Below, in pieces: positions 28,570-37,939 of a stretch of DNA of 64,000 nt (position 1 is its first letter; every line of letters begins with the position of its first letter). The DNA comes from Synechococcus sp. Cruz-7E5 (GTDB lineage Bacteria; Cyanobacteriota; Cyanobacteriia; PCC-6307; Cyanobiaceae). The DNA lies in assembly GCF_024345995.1 (NCBI RefSeq), contig NZ_JAGQCE010000004.1, positions 160,333 to 224,332 on the forward strand, read 5' to 3'. A model generated the notes under the pieces. The model was not told the DNA's origin, made no database searches, and worked only from the letters and a program-made list of their open reading frames with translations. The position numbers and the translations under genes are program-made.

Positions 28570-28637
28570 GCTTCCCGGCGACATCCTGGCTGGCACCAGG
28601 CTACGGGCATCGCTGGGGTCACTTGATCCTGTCGTGT

Positions 28638-30071
28638 TCAGAGCGGTAACAATCTGTTCAGTGCCACCCATGGCTCCAGGGCGCTGAGCACCTGGTGCCC
28701 CCAGCTGCGGCTGCGCAGGCGACCGTCCAGCACCGCCAGCCGCCCGCCGCCCCGGCGCAGCCCCGCCAGCGCCAGCTGGAGACGGGTCATGGCCTCCGGC
28801 AGCAGCAGTTCTCGGAACCAATCGCGGCCAGCCTGGCGCAGCCGGTTGACCCGTGCTGCCGTGAGTGGGTCTTCGAGGCTGGCGATGGGCAGTGGCCCGA
28901 CGATCACCTGGCGCGGCATCGGCAGCCGCCCCTGGTGGTCCAGCCACCACTGCCAGCCGCAGCAGATCACTCCGTTGCTCTCGGGTGCGGTGGTTTCATG
29001 TCCTACCCGCCGGCCGAACTCCGCCGCCAGGGCGCTGGCGAGGCTGAGCCGCTGGGAATGCTCATCCACCAGCACGATCGTCAGGCCGCTCTGGCCCAAC
29101 ACCAGTCGCCGGCAGTGATCGAGCAGATGGGTGCCGAAGTGCGGGCTGTTCGGGAAGGGTTGGCCCAGGGGGGCATAGAGCGGCAGCGGATCGGAGAGTG
29201 GTGGATCCGAGAGGTTCACATTCACCTGGGGATTGATGCCGGTCAAAGCGGCACTCCGCCCGAACTGACCGACCAGCACGACGCCGCGATTGTGGAGCAG
29301 GCCCTCCATGGCCTCCAGAGGTTCGAGCGGCTGGCGGTGCAGACGCCACTGCAGCAGCTGCCGGTCGACGCTGGCCCAGCTGGTCCAGCCGGGTCCAACA
29401 GCGGACCGCCAGAGTTGCCAGGCCTCCGGTAGGGGCCCCAGCAGCGCCAGCAGGTGCCGCAGAGGAGCTTCCTCCTCGGGACTGATCGGGACCAGGCCCG
29501 AGGGTGTGGGGGGATGGGCGAAGATTCGACGACTCATGCGCTCATGCAGCGCCAGCAGGCTGGGTTCGGCGCTGGGCAGAACCCGACGCAGCCGCTCCCA
29601 GTCGCCGTTGTCGATCGGACGGTCCAGGGCCAGGCGCAGTTGCTGGTGCAGCTGCTCGGCCTCAGGTACGACCAGTTGCCGCTCCGCTAGCTGGCCCTGG
29701 CGCCAGGCCAGCTCCAGCTCAGCGTGGTTCAGAAGCCAGAGGGGAGCCACCCCGGGGGCGCCCGCGGATCCTTCCCAGCAGGGCAGTTGCAGGCCCACGG
29801 TCTTCAGCCTGGGCATTTCCACCTGCTGCAGGCGTCGGCGCAGGGGGTCGCTGACCACTAGGGCGATCGCGGCTTCCCCCAGTGCCAGGGGCACAAGCAG
29901 GCCCACCAGCCAGTCGGGGTCGCTGCCCGGGGCCAGCCGCACAAGTGTGTGATCGGCGCGCCGCAGGCTGCGGGCCACAAGCCGGCTCATGGTCAGGTGG
30001 TGCGGCCAGCGGATGCCGCCCTCCTGGCGCAGGAGCTGCTTGAGCTGCTGGTGGGCGCGGGCTTCCAACAT
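28638..30071 (-). CDS. Degenerate DinG-like helicase-family protein
   Basis: A 477-residue protein whose C-terminal region (EAMTRLQLALAGLRRGGGRLAVLDGRLRSRSWG, given here in outline as EAMTRLQLALAG and LAVLDGRLRSRSWG) matches the last motifs of DinG/Rad3-type superfamily 2 helicases. No Walker A (GxGKT/S) or DEAH box can be found in the N-terminal half, so the protein probably does not hydrolyse ATP like a normal helicase. Picocyanobacterial homologues are, as far as I recall, annotated simply as DNA helicases. ATG at 30071 is preferred over upstream codons. It diverges from tyrA with 42 nt between start codons. Confidence 0.65.
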   Translation of the reverse strand: MLEARAHQQLKQLLRQEGGIRWPHHLTMSRLVARSLRRADHTLVRLAPGSDPDWLVGLLVPLALGEAAIALVVSDPLRRRLQQVEMPRLKTVGLQLPCWEGSAGAPGVAPLWLLNHAELELAWRQGQLAERQLVVPEAEQLHQQLRLALDRPIDNGDWERLRRVLPSAEPSLLALHERMSRRIFAHPPTPSGLVPISPEEEAPLRHLLALLGPLPEAWQLWRSAVGPGWTSWASVDRQLLQWRLHRQPLEPLEAMEGLLHNRGVVLVGQFGRSAALTGINPQVNVNLSDPPLSDPLPLYAPLGQPFPNSPHFGTHLLDHCRRLVLGQSGLTIVLVDEHSQRLSLASALAAEFGRRVGHETTAPESNGVICCGWQWWLDHQGRLPMPRQVIVGPLPIASLEDPLTAARVNRLRQAGRDWFRELLLPEAMTRLQLALAGLRRGGGRLAVLDGRLRSRSWGHQVLSALEPWVALNRLLPL

Positions 30072-30113
30072 CGAGGAATCGTAGGAAGGTGGAGCCAGTG
30101 GGCCGTACCAGCG

Positions 30114-30983
30114 ATGACAACCCTCTGGCATGAACGACCGGTGGGAGTGGTGGGCCTGGGCCTGATCGGCGGCTCGATCGGCCTTGACCTGATGGCACTG
30201 GGCGTTGAGGTGCGCGGCCTGGTTCATCGCCCGGCCACGGCGGAGCGAGCACGGCAGCGGGGCCTGGCCAGCCAGGTGAGTACGGATCCGGCGGTGCTCA
30301 AGGGCTGCGCGATGGTGCTGCTGGCTCTGCCGCTCGATCAGTTGCTGGAGCCCTCGCCTGATCTGCTGGCGGCCCTGCCGAAGGGGGCGGTGATCGCCGA
30401 TCTGGCCTCGGTGAAGGCACCGGTGCTGGCGGCCTGGGAGTCGCTCGTTCCCCACTTCGTGGCTACCCACCCGATGGCCGGCACGATCGCGGCCGGGGTG
30501 GAGGCTGGTCTGCCGAACCTGTTTCGCGGCCGGCCCTGGGTGGCTACCCCAACGCTTCAGACCGACCCCGCAGCGCTGGAGCAGGTTCGCGCCATGGCAG
30601 TTGCCCTCGGGGCCCAGTGGCTGGTGTGCGACGCCCAGGACCACGACCGGGCCGTGGCCCTGATCTCCCACCTGCCGGTGCTCGTGGGCGCCGCCCTGCT
30701 GCGGGCGGCGGAGCATGGGGCAGAGGCGTCGTCCAAGGCGGCTTTGCCCCAACTGGTGCGTGCCCTGGCCTCCAGCGGCTTCGCCGACACGACCAGGGTG
30801 GGCGGCGGCAATCCGGAGCTGGGCACCTTGATGGCGCAGAGCAACCGCGCCGCCTTGGCCGAGGCGCTTGGCTACTACCGCCAGGCCCTCGACGGCCTTG
30901 AAGGTCTTCTTGAGCAGCACGACTGGGACGGACTGGGGCGGGAACTGGAGGCCTGCCGGGACCTGCGGCCTGAGTTTCTCTGA
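30114..30983 (+). CDS. tyrA: Arogenate/prephenate dehydrogenase
   Basis: A 289-residue NAD(P)-dependent dehydrogenase of tyrosine biosynthesis. The Rossmann motif VGLGLIGGSIGLDL is near residues 12-25, and the catalytic histidine region is ATHPMAGT near residue 125. Cyanobacterial TyrA enzymes usually prefer arogenate and NADP, but that cannot be read with certainty here. ATG at 30114 is chosen, since the longer open frame enters the helicase gene. It converges on the crtD-like gene with 31 bp between. Confidence 0.93.
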   Translation: MTTLWHERPVGVVGLGLIGGSIGLDLMALGVEVRGLVHRPATAERARQRGLASQVSTDPAVLKGCAMVLLALPLDQLLEPSPDLLAALPKGAVIADLASVKAPVLAAWESLVPHFVATHPMAGTIAAGVEAGLPNLFRGRPWVATPTLQTDPAALEQVRAMAVALGAQWLVCDAQDHDRAVALISHLPVLVGAALLRAAEHGAEASSKAALPQLVRALASSGFADTTRVGGGNPELGTLMAQSNRAALAEALGYYRQALDGLEGLLEQHDWDGLGRELEACRDLRPEFL

Positions 30984-31014
30984 CCCCCTGGCCTGGGGCC
31001 ATGGCTGCTGGAGT

Positions 31015-32598
31015 TCAGGGCAGTTCCAGGTTTCTGCCCCGAGCCTGCAGCAGTTGTCTGCTGGCCATCAACGCCGAGAGGGTCACTCCTGCGGTGCCCT
31101 CTCCCGGGTGGATGCTGTCGCCGCACAGCCAGAGCCCCGGCAGGGGGGTGCGACTGGCCAGACCGAAGGGTCCGAAGCGGGATGGGTGCTGTCCCAGCCC
31201 GCCCACGAAGCCGAAGGGCCGCCCGGTCCAGCGGGCAAATCCCCGCGGCGTTGCCAGTTCCCCGTGGCGCCAGGCCGTGGCGTCCAGCCCCAGGTTCCGC
31301 TCCAGGCTGGCCTGGATCTGGGTCATGGCCTGACGCTTGGCCTCCGCATAGGCCTCTCTCTCCATATGCATCCAGTGGCGTGCCGGGGTGAACACGCTGG
31401 CAATCACCGTGGCCTGCCCCGCCGGCGCTCGCCCATCCCCCTCACGGCTCACCGAAACGAACAACGAACCGGGATCGCTGCAGTCGATCTGCAGATGGGC
31501 TGGACACTCCGCTGGCAGCAGGGCCCGCTCGACGGCGCCATAGAACACCAGTGCCCCGCTGGGGTCGGGGAAGCTGCTGATGCGCTGGCGGTAGGCCGCA
31601 GGCATCGCCTCCCCCAGCAGATCAGCCAGGGCCTGGGGGGGCAGTGACACCACCACATCACGGCTGCAGCTCGAGAAGGGGCGCCCGCCTGCCTGCGTCC
31701 CACGCACCCACCAGACTTTGGGTCCCGCCGCTTTCAGGCTCGTCACCCGATGGCTGAGCAGTAATTGGCCGCCCTGGGCCGCCAGGGCGGTTTCGAGCCT
31801 TTCACTCAGGGCCTGCATCGAGCCCTGGAGGTGCCACAGGCCCAACGGTGCCTGGGCCATGGACAGCACGCTGGCGCCGTAGAGGGCAGCGGTGCCCTCG
31901 GCCGGTTCCTGCGAGTAAAGGCGCAGCTGCAGATCCAGGAAGCGCCGCAGGCGCTGATCGCTGCCGCAACCGCTCAGGCACAGCAGGTCGGACACGCTTG
32001 CGAGGATCAGGGTCCCGCAGGCGAGATTGGCTGGTCTCAGTGCCCCCAGCAACTGCCCCAGGTCCCAGAGGGTGCGGGGTGGCAGCACCGGATCGCGCCG
32101 GGCGAATGACCAGTTGGCCTCATGCAGGACTGCGCACAGGCTCCAGAAGCGCTCACTGCCGGGGAACTGCCGCTGGCGCTCCTGGCGCCAGCGCTCGGGA
32201 TCCCGCCACAGCTGGATTGGCGGCTGGCCGTCACAGAGATCCACCACACAGCCTGGGTCGAGTGGACTGGCCGCAGGCGTCTCGACCCCCAGATGTTGGA
32301 ACAAGCGCTCGTGGATGCCGCCAGGTTCCAGCCCCGCCACCTGGGTGGCCCCCACATCAAAGACATATCCACTGCGGCGAAAGGTGCCTGCACAGCCCCC
32401 CGTCTGACTGTGGGCCTCCAGCAGCCGCACCGAGAGTCCCTCCCGGGCCAGCAGCGCTGCAGCGGTCAGCCCCGCGATGCCGCCGCCGATGACCGTCACA
32501 TCCAGCAGCGGTGCATCCGTGGAGGAGGAATCCCTGGCTCGGGAATCAGCGGGGGAGGGACTGACGGCCAAGTGCTGGGCGGCAGGAACGGCGGGCAT
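31015..32598 (-). CDS. crtD: FAD-dependent carotenoid desaturase, probably C-3',4' desaturase
   Basis: A 527-residue flavoprotein of the CrtI/CrtISO/CrtD group. The dinucleotide-binding motif [15 protein letters not shown] lies near residues 36-50 and is followed by the acidic [15 protein letters not shown]. The C-terminal FAD motif is [17 protein letters not shown]. In cyanobacteria CrtD acts in myxoxanthophyll-type carotenoid synthesis; choice of CrtD over the isomerase CrtISO rests on overall resemblance and is moderate. The first 30 residues look unconserved. Its ATG overlaps an ATG of the opposite strand (GCATGC at 32595-32600). Confidence 0.75.
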   Translation of the reverse strand: MPAVPAAQHLAVSPSPADSRARDSSSTDAPLLDVTVIGGGIAGLTAAALLAREGLSVRLLEAHSQTGGCAGTFRRSGYVFDVGATQVAGLEPGGIHERLFQHLGVETPAASPLDPGCVVDLCDGQPPIQLWRDPERWRQERQRQFPGSERFWSLCAVLHEANWSFARRDPVLPPRTLWDLGQLLGALRPANLACGTLILASVSDLLCLSGCGSDQRLRRFLDLQLRLYSQEPAEGTAALYGASVLSMAQAPLGLWHLQGSMQALSERLETALAAQGGQLLLSHRVTSLKAAGPKVWWVRGTQAGGRPFSSCSRDVVVSLPPQALADLLGEAMPAAYRQRISSFPDPSGALVFYGAVERALLPAECPAHLQIDCSDPGSLFVSVSREGDGRAPAGQATVIASVFTPARHWMHMEREAYAEAKRQAMTQIQASLERNLGLDATAWRHGELATPRGFARWTGRPFGFVGGLGQHPSRFGPFGLASRTPLPGLWLCGDSIHPGEGTAGVTLSALMASRQLLQARGRNLELP

Positions 32599-32623
32599 GC
32601 TGGCAGGCGTGGCATGGCCTGCG

Positions 32624-33559
32624 ATGCGCGAACCCTGGGTGAGTTGGCTGGAGGAGACCCTCGGCCAGGAGGTGGAGCGCTGCCGGCCCGTGGCTGGCGG
32701 CTGCAGTCACCGTGCCTGGGCCCTGGAGCTCGCCGGTGGCGGCCGGCTGTTTGCCAAGACGAACCTGGCCAATCAGCTGCCCGTACTGGAGGCGGAGATG
32801 GAGGGTCTCCTGGCGCTGGCCTCGGCAGCCGGAGCTGAGCTGGTGGTGCCCAGGCCCATGCACTGTGCCCTGGCGGGCTCCGAGGCACTGCTGGTGATGG
32901 ATTGGTTGGACCTGACCTCTGGTGGACCAGGATTGGGAGTTACCGGAGCCGGTACTGCCGAGGCCGCCCTGGCCTGGGAGTCGGCTGGGGCTGCACTGGC
33001 ACGGTTGCATCGCCGCAGTTCCGCCTCCGGCTCGCCCGGCTTCGGATGGCAGCGTGACAACTTCATCGGCAGCGCCACTCAGCGCAATCGCTGGAGCCAG
33101 GACTGGGGAAACTTTTTCAGCGAGCAGCGCCTGGGCCCGCAGTTGAAGCTCGCCGAGCGCTCGGGCCGTTTGCTGAGGGGAAGCCGGAGGTTGCTGGAGC
33201 TCACTCCAGAGTGGCTGAATGGCCATGGGGCCGTTCCCTGCCTGGTGCATGGCGATCTCTGGGGAGGAAATGCCGCCCGGATGGCCCCCAGTTCAATCAC
33301 CCCGGGCTCAGCCGGGGTGGCCCTGTTTGATCCCGCCGTCTACTGGGGGGACCGGGAAGTGGACCTGGCCATGGCCCAACTCTTCGGAGGATTCCCGCCG
33401 GTTTTCTTCAGCGGCTACGACGGGGAATGGCCCAGGCCCGCTGGCCATTCCCTGAGGTGCCGTCTTTACAACCTCTACCACTTGCTGAACCACGCCAACC
33501 TGTTCGGTGGTGGCTACTGGGGGCAGGCCCAATCCCTGATCGCCGGGCTTTTGGACTGA
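32624..33559 (+). CDS. Fructosamine kinase family protein
   Basis: A 311-residue aminoglycoside-phosphotransferase-like kinase of the FN3K family, which phosphorylates ketosamines on glycated proteins and so removes Amadori products. Family marks are [15 protein letters not shown] near the N-terminus, FAKTN for the ATP lysine, [12 protein letters not shown], the catalytic [11 protein letters not shown] and the metal site [20 protein letters not shown] at 32624 fits homologues ([14 protein letters not shown]); an ATG at 32597 is possible but overlaps the crtD start. Confidence 0.9.
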   Translation: MREPWVSWLEETLGQEVERCRPVAGGCSHRAWALELAGGGRLFAKTNLANQLPVLEAEMEGLLALASAAGAELVVPRPMHCALAGSEALLVMDWLDLTSGGPGLGVTGAGTAEAALAWESAGAALARLHRRSSASGSPGFGWQRDNFIGSATQRNRWSQDWGNFFSEQRLGPQLKLAERSGRLLRGSRRLLELTPEWLNGHGAVPCLVHGDLWGGNAARMAPSSITPGSAGVALFDPAVYWGDREVDLAMAQLFGGFPPVFFSGYDGEWPRPAGHSLRCRLYNLYHLLNHANLFGGGYWGQAQSLIAGLLD

Positions 33560-33613
33560 AAGCCGGGTTCCTGGCCGTGAGGTTCCGACAGAGTGGTTCT
33601 GGCGATAGCCGCT

Positions 33614-33997
33614 TCAGCCCAGGTATTCCTGGCGCAGGGTCTGAAAGCGGGACATCACGCCAGCGCGCTTCTCGCTGGTGCTGAGGTTCTTCCAGCTCCA
33701 TTGGCCGACCACCACCAGGCCGAGGAGCTCCAGCAGGCCTGGCACCACCGGCAGCAGGTTGATGGTGTCGAGCACCCCTTTGATCAGCACCTGGGCCACG
33801 ATCACAGCAAGCAGGATGCCGACACCCTTGCCGATCCGGCTGATCTGCGACCAGTCCACCTGATCCAGGGTCTGATTGACCTTGGAGAGGATCTCGCCGT
33901 AGCGCTCGCTGAAGTTGGCGCCAGCTTCGCTCTCCGCCCATGATGTGCCTGCCTCGCTGGTCTTCGGCTCCTGTTCGGTGGTTGCGTCGCTCATCAA
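33614..33997 (-). CDS. CAAD-domain (CURT1-like) membrane protein
   Basis: A 127-residue protein with an acidic/Ser-rich N-terminus of about 40 residues, a short amphipathic helix, two transmembrane helices (about 58-78 and 82-103, VGILLAVIVAQVLIKGVLDT then LLELLGLVVVGQWSWKNL) and a C-terminal amphipathic segment. This is the CAAD module, found fused to some cyanobacterial aminoacyl-tRNA synthetases and related to plant CURT1 thylakoid curvature proteins. A role in thylakoid membrane shape is plausible but inferred. It diverges from the JAMM peptidase gene (43 nt). Confidence 0.88.
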   Translation of the reverse strand: MMSDATTEQEPKTSEAGTSWAESEAGANFSERYGEILSKVNQTLDQVDWSQISRIGKGVGILLAVIVAQVLIKGVLDTINLLPVVPGLLELLGLVVVGQWSWKNLSTSEKRAGVMSRFQTLRQEYLG

Positions 33998-34040
33998 TGG
34001 GGTGGCGATGGTGTGAGAGTCAAGGGCTCAAGGTATCGGC

Positions 34041-34550
34041 ATGGGCAGCGACTGGCCAGACCGGCTTGTGGTTGATTCGCATCAGCTGACCGTTCTGCGG
34101 GCCGTGCTGGCTGCCGTGGCCCCCCAGGAGGGCTGCGCCTTGCTGCTGGGTCACCCCGCTGGCGCGTGCCCGGGAGCCCCTGCCGCTGCCAGTCTTCGGT
34201 TCACCTGGCCTTGCCTGAACGTTTGGCCGCAGTGCGAGCAGCGCTGTGAGCGTTTCGCCATCGACCCCCGCGAGCAGTTGATGGCCCAGAAGTGGGGACG
34301 GCAGCGCGGCTGGCAAGTGCTGGGCACGGCCCATAGCCATCCCAGCTCGGCGGCGATTCCCTCCCTCACCGATTGCGCCTGGGCCTTCGCTCCGGCATTG
34401 ATGCTGATACTCGGCGCCTCAGGGGAACTGCGCGCCTGGTGGATCGCGGACTTGCCCGGTGATTCCTCCGTCCTGCCGGCTGCGCGGGAACTGGCGCTGG
34501 TCCTATCGGCGCTCAGGCCATCAGCGGGGGGCGAGGATTTGGGAGAGTAG
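34041..34550 (+). CDS. M67 family (JAMM/MPN+) metallopeptidase
   Basis: A 169-residue JAB1/MPN-type peptidase. The zinc motif HSHPSSAAIPSLTDCAW gives HxH...D near residues 97-110, and the general-base Glu is likely the one in the N-terminal PQEGCALLLG. Prokaryotic relatives process sulfur-carrier proteins of the ThiS/MoaD/CysO kind. It lies 51 nt upstream of an E1-like MoeB-rhodanese gene on the same strand, which supports a role in the same sulfur-transfer or small-modifier pathway. No ubiquitin-like carrier gene is seen nearby. Confidence 0.87.
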   Translation: MGSDWPDRLVVDSHQLTVLRAVLAAVAPQEGCALLLGHPAGACPGAPAAASLRFTWPCLNVWPQCEQRCERFAIDPREQLMAQKWGRQRGWQVLGTAHSHPSSAAIPSLTDCAWAFAPALMLILGASGELRAWWIADLPGDSSVLPAARELALVLSALRPSAGGEDLGE

Positions 34551-34601
34551 GTAGAGGGCCGCCGCACGCGGTCCCTTCTGCGGCCCACGGCCTTCTTGCC
34601 C

Positions 34602-35774
34602 ATGCTTCCCCCCGACATCAGCGGCGTCCAGCTCAGTCCCGACGAGGTGGCGCGTTTTTCCCGCCATCTGATCCTGCCGGAAGTTGGCATGGCCGGGCAG
34701 AAGCGCCTCAAGGCCGCTTCCGTGCTCTGCGTGGGCACCGGGGGGCTTGGCTCCCCGCTTCTGCTGTACCTGGCCGCCGCCGGCGTGGGCCGCCTGGGCA
34801 TCGTCGACTTCGACGTGGTGGATCACTCCAACCTGCAGCGCCAGGTGATCCACGGCACCAGCTGGGTGGGCAAGCCCAAGATCGAATCGGCCAAGGCGCG
34901 CATCCTCGAGATCAACCCCCACTGCCAGGTGGATCTCTACGAGACTGCGCTCACCAGCGAGAACGCGCTCGAGATCATCGAGCCCTACGACCTGGTCTGC
35001 GACGGCACCGACAACTTCCCCACGCGCTACCTGGTCAACGACGCCTGCGTGTTGCTGGGCAAGCCCAATGTGTACGGCTCGATCTTCCGCTTCGAGGGCC
35101 AGGCCACGGTGTTCAACCTGGATACCGAAAGTCCCAACTACCGCGATCTCTTCCCTGAGCCACCGCCACCGGGAATGGTGCCCTCCTGCGCCGAGGGCGG
35201 TGTGGTGGGGGTACTGCCAGGCATCATCGGCGTGATCCAGGCCACCGAGGCCGTGAAGATCATCACCGGCATCGGCACCACTCTCAGTGGCCGCCTGCTG
35301 CTCTTCGATGCGCTGGCCATGAAGTTCAGGGAACTGAAGCTGCGGCCCAACCCCGAGCGGCCGGTGATCGACAAGCTCATCGACTATCAGGAGTTCTGCG
35401 GTGTGGGCGGCACGGCGCCGGGCCAGGAGGAGGCCGGCAGTGTGCCCAGCATCACCGTGGCCGAACTCAAGACCGTGATCGACGGCCAGCTGGAAGACAT
35501 CCTGCTGCTGGATGTGCGCAACGCCCCTGAAGCCGACATCGCCGTGATCCCTGGATCGGTGCTGATGCCCCTTGATCGGATCGAGAGCGGTGAGGCGATC
35601 GAGGATGTGCGCCGGCTGGCCCAGGGAAAACGTCTATATGTTCACTGCAAGCTTGGTGGCCGCAGCGCCAAGGCCCTGCTGGCCCTTGGTCGCCATGGCA
35701 TCGAAGGGGTGAACGTGAGTGGTGGCATTCAGGCTTGGAGTGAGCAAGTTGACCCTGCCGTGCCGATCTATTGA
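34602..35774 (+). CDS. moeB: E1-like adenylyltransferase/sulfurtransferase (MoeB/MoeZ type, ThiF plus rhodanese)
   Basis: A 390-residue two-domain protein. The ThiF/MoeB domain (about 10-255) has the ATP motif GTGGLGSPLLLYLAAAGVG and the DFDVVDHSNLQRQ region that adenylates the C-terminal glycine of a ubiquitin-like sulfur carrier. The rhodanese domain (about 285-390) has the active-site loop HCKLGGRSAKAL with the persulfide cysteine. The usual zinc CxxC pairs of E. coli MoeB are absent, as I recall for cyanobacterial MoeBR. ATG at 34602 is preferred over the TTG two codons earlier. Likely roles are molybdopterin and thiolation pathways. Confidence 0.9.
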   Translation: MLPPDISGVQLSPDEVARFSRHLILPEVGMAGQKRLKAASVLCVGTGGLGSPLLLYLAAAGVGRLGIVDFDVVDHSNLQRQVIHGTSWVGKPKIESAKARILEINPHCQVDLYETALTSENALEIIEPYDLVCDGTDNFPTRYLVNDACVLLGKPNVYGSIFRFEGQATVFNLDTESPNYRDLFPEPPPPGMVPSCAEGGVVGVLPGIIGVIQATEAVKIITGIGTTLSGRLLLFDALAMKFRELKLRPNPERPVIDKLIDYQEFCGVGGTAPGQEEAGSVPSITVAELKTVIDGQLEDILLLDVRNAPEADIAVIPGSVLMPLDRIESGEAIEDVRRLAQGKRLYVHCKLGGRSAKALLALGRHGIEGVNVSGGIQAWSEQVDPAVPIY

Positions 35775-35820
35775 GTTTCTGGGACTCCATTCCACGCTGC
35801 GGGCTGAATGGTCAGCCCGC

Positions 35821-36984
35821 TCAGTAGTCCACCCCCCGCTTGAGGTCGACGCCCCGCTCGGCGTAATGCTTGTGGCATACCATCTCGGAATGCACGCTGG
35901 CCAGATCGAAATAGGCGGGGGGATTTTTGCAGCGTCCAGTGATGATCACCTCCGTTTCCGCTGGTTTGCGCAGCAGGGTCTGCATGATCGGTTCAACCGG
36001 CAGCAGTTCCAGATCAACGGTGGGATTGAGCTCATCGAGGATCACGGTCTTGTAGAGCCCACTGGAGATGGCCGCCCGGGCGATTTCCCAGGCACGCTCA
36101 GCCTCCACATAATCAATGGGCTGCTGTTGGCCCCTCCAGACGATGGCATCGCGGCCGGAGCGGAGATGATCCACCAGGTGTGGGTAGCTTTCGCGGAGGG
36201 CCGCGATTGCCGCATCTTCGGTGTAACCGCTGCCGCCCTTGAGCCACTGCAGGATCAGCACACGATGGCTCTTGTCCTGGCTGATGCCCCGGCCGATCGC
36301 CTGCAGGGCCTTGCCCAGGGCACTGGTGGATTTTCCCTTGCCTTCGCCGGTGTAGATCTCGATGCCGGCGATGCCGGCGCTGTCGTTGGCCTCGCGCCGG
36401 TGAGCCCGCATTTCGGAGTGCAGGTCGGCGAGCTGCACCAGTGACCGCGGCGCGCCCCGGCCGGTGACGATCACCTCCATGCCCGCCGGCTTGGCCGCCA
36501 GGGTGCGCACCACCTCGTCCACCTCCAGCAGGCCGAGGTCGAGCACCGGGCTGAGTTCATCCAGCACCACCACCGAATAGAGGGCGCTGGCGATGGCACC
36601 CCGGGCGATGTCCCAGCCGCGCTGGGCCTCCTGGCGATCGAAGCGGGTGGCCTCCTGGGCGCTGAAATAGTCGCCGCGGCCAGTGCGCACCTGATCGATC
36701 AGGTGGGGGAAGCCCTGCTGCAGGGCCTCGATCGCCGCGTCTTCGTCGTAGGCGCGACCGGGCCCCTTGAGGAAGCGCAGCAGCAGGACCCTGGTGCGCT
36801 TGCGCTCGCAGATCCCAAGGCCGATGGTCCGCAAGACCACTCCAAGGGCCGCCTGACTCTTGCCCTTGCCGTCGCCGTCGTAGACGTGCAACTGACCATG
36901 GCTGCGCTCGTGGCTCCCGGAGGCCGTGCGGATGCCGATTGCGCGGGACGACGCACCGGAGGCCGCGCTGGAGGTCGGTGCCAT
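35821..36984 (-). CDS. Tandem cob(I)yrinic acid a,c-diamide adenosyltransferase (two CobO domains)
   Basis: A 387-residue protein made of two CobO/BtuR-type units of about 170-180 residues each. Unit 1 has P-loop GDGKGKS at 37-43 and LDELSP at about 141-146; unit 2 has GEGKGKS at 213-219 and LDELNP at about 316-321. Each also has the TGR and LHSEM/VHSEM end motifs. A standard CobO is about 180-200 residues, so this is an internal duplication or fusion. The enzyme adenosylates corrinoids in B12 (pseudocobalamin) synthesis. Both P-loops look intact. It diverges from larE, 46 nt between starts. Confidence 0.88.
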   Translation of the reverse strand: MAPTSSAASGASSRAIGIRTASGSHERSHGQLHVYDGDGKGKSQAALGVVLRTIGLGICERKRTRVLLLRFLKGPGRAYDEDAAIEALQQGFPHLIDQVRTGRGDYFSAQEATRFDRQEAQRGWDIARGAIASALYSVVVLDELSPVLDLGLLEVDEVVRTLAAKPAGMEVIVTGRGAPRSLVQLADLHSEMRAHRREANDSAGIAGIEIYTGEGKGKSTSALGKALQAIGRGISQDKSHRVLILQWLKGGSGYTEDAAIAALRESYPHLVDHLRSGRDAIVWRGQQQPIDYVEAERAWEIARAAISSGLYKTVILDELNPTVDLELLPVEPIMQTLLRKPAETEVIITGRCKNPPAYFDLASVHSEMVCHKHYAERGVDLKRGVDY

Positions 36985-37030
36985 GTCCTGGCCTTCTACG
37001 GTTGGATCCTAACGACCCCTGACCGAGGCC

Positions 37031-37939
37031 ATGACCTCCCCGGCCCTCCATCCGCTGGTGGAATTTCTGCCACTGCCGCTGGAGCAGGCCCTCGGCAAGC
37101 TGCGTCAGAGCGTCAGGGAGCTGGGCTCCGTACTTGTGGCCTATTCCGGTGGTGTCGACAGTGCCCTGGTGGCGGCGATCGCCTCCGAGCAACTGGGCGA
37201 TGCCGCCGAGGCGGCTACGGGGGTCTCGCCTGCCCTGGCGCCCCATCTGTTGCGGGAAGCCCGCTCCCAGGCGGCCTGGATGGGAATCCGGCATCGGGAA
37301 GTGGCCACCGGTGAACTGGAGGATCCCGCCTACAGCAGCAATCCCACCGACCGCTGCTATGCCTGCAAGCGCGAGTTGCATGGCCTTCTGGCCTCTCTCT
37401 CGGGCGGCGCCATCCAGGTGCTGGATGGGGTGAACCGCGACGATCTCGGCGATCACAGGCCAGGTATCCGTGCTGCCCGCGAGCGGGGTGTGCGCTCGCC
37501 CCTGGCCGAACACGGCCTCGACAAGGCAGCCGTGCGTCAGATTTCCAGGGCCCTGGGCTTCCCCTGGTGGGACAAACCGGCCCAACCCTGCCTGGCCTCC
37601 CGTTTTCCCTACGGCGAGCCGGTCACGGCCTCGCGCCTGCAGCGTGTTGCCGCTGCAGAAGACTGGCTGCGCCAGCGAGGAGTTCAGCAGCTGCGGGTGC
37701 GCTGTCAGGGGGCGACTGCCCGTGTGGAGGTTCCCGCCGACCAACTTGACTGTCTGCTCAGCTGGTTGCCGCGCCAGGACCTGGTGGAGGCGTTCAGATC
37801 GCTTGGTTTCGCCGCTGTCAGCCTGGATCTTGAGGGATTGATCAGCGGCAAGCTCAACCGTGAGGCGAGCATGAAGCCAGCAGCTCCGGGGCCACTGGCT
37901 TCAACCGGCCTCAGGCAGCCAGATCCAGAGGTTCCCTGA
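37031..37939 (+). CDS. larE: LarE-type ATP-dependent sacrificial sulfur transferase
   Basis: A 302-residue PP-loop enzyme. The PP-loop SGGVDS is at 39-44, and the cysteine that donates sulfur in LarE corresponds to Cys187 of QPCLASR. LarE sulfurates pyridinium bis-carboxylate in making the nickel-pincer cofactor of lactate racemase. No larA, larB or larC is in this window; many bacteria carry LarE without a racemase, so another sulfur acceptor is possible. Its last 29 bp overlap the 3' end of speD on the opposite strand. Confidence 0.9.
   Translation: MTSPALHPLVEFLPLPLEQALGKLRQSVRELGSVLVAYSGGVDSALVAAIASEQLGDAAEAATGVSPALAPHLLREARSQAAWMGIRHREVATGELEDPAYSSNPTDRCYACKRELHGLLASLSGGAIQVLDGVNRDDLGDHRPGIRAARERGVRSPLAEHGLDKAAVRQISRALGFPWWDKPAQPCLASRFPYGEPVTASRLQRVAAAEDWLRQRGVQQLRVRCQGATARVEVPADQLDCLLSWLPRQDLVEAFRSLGFAAVSLDLEGLISGKLNREASMKPAAPGPLASTGLRQPDPEVP

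Noticed and set aside
28570..28950. 127-codon extension of the DUF2839 frame
   Set aside because: It lies antisense/out of frame in the helicase-like gene region and lacks conservation; the ATG at 28569 matches the family start.
36557..37744. 395-codon open frame on the minus strand
   Set aside because: It overlaps larE and the tandem CobO in other frames; no recognisable motif; shadow.
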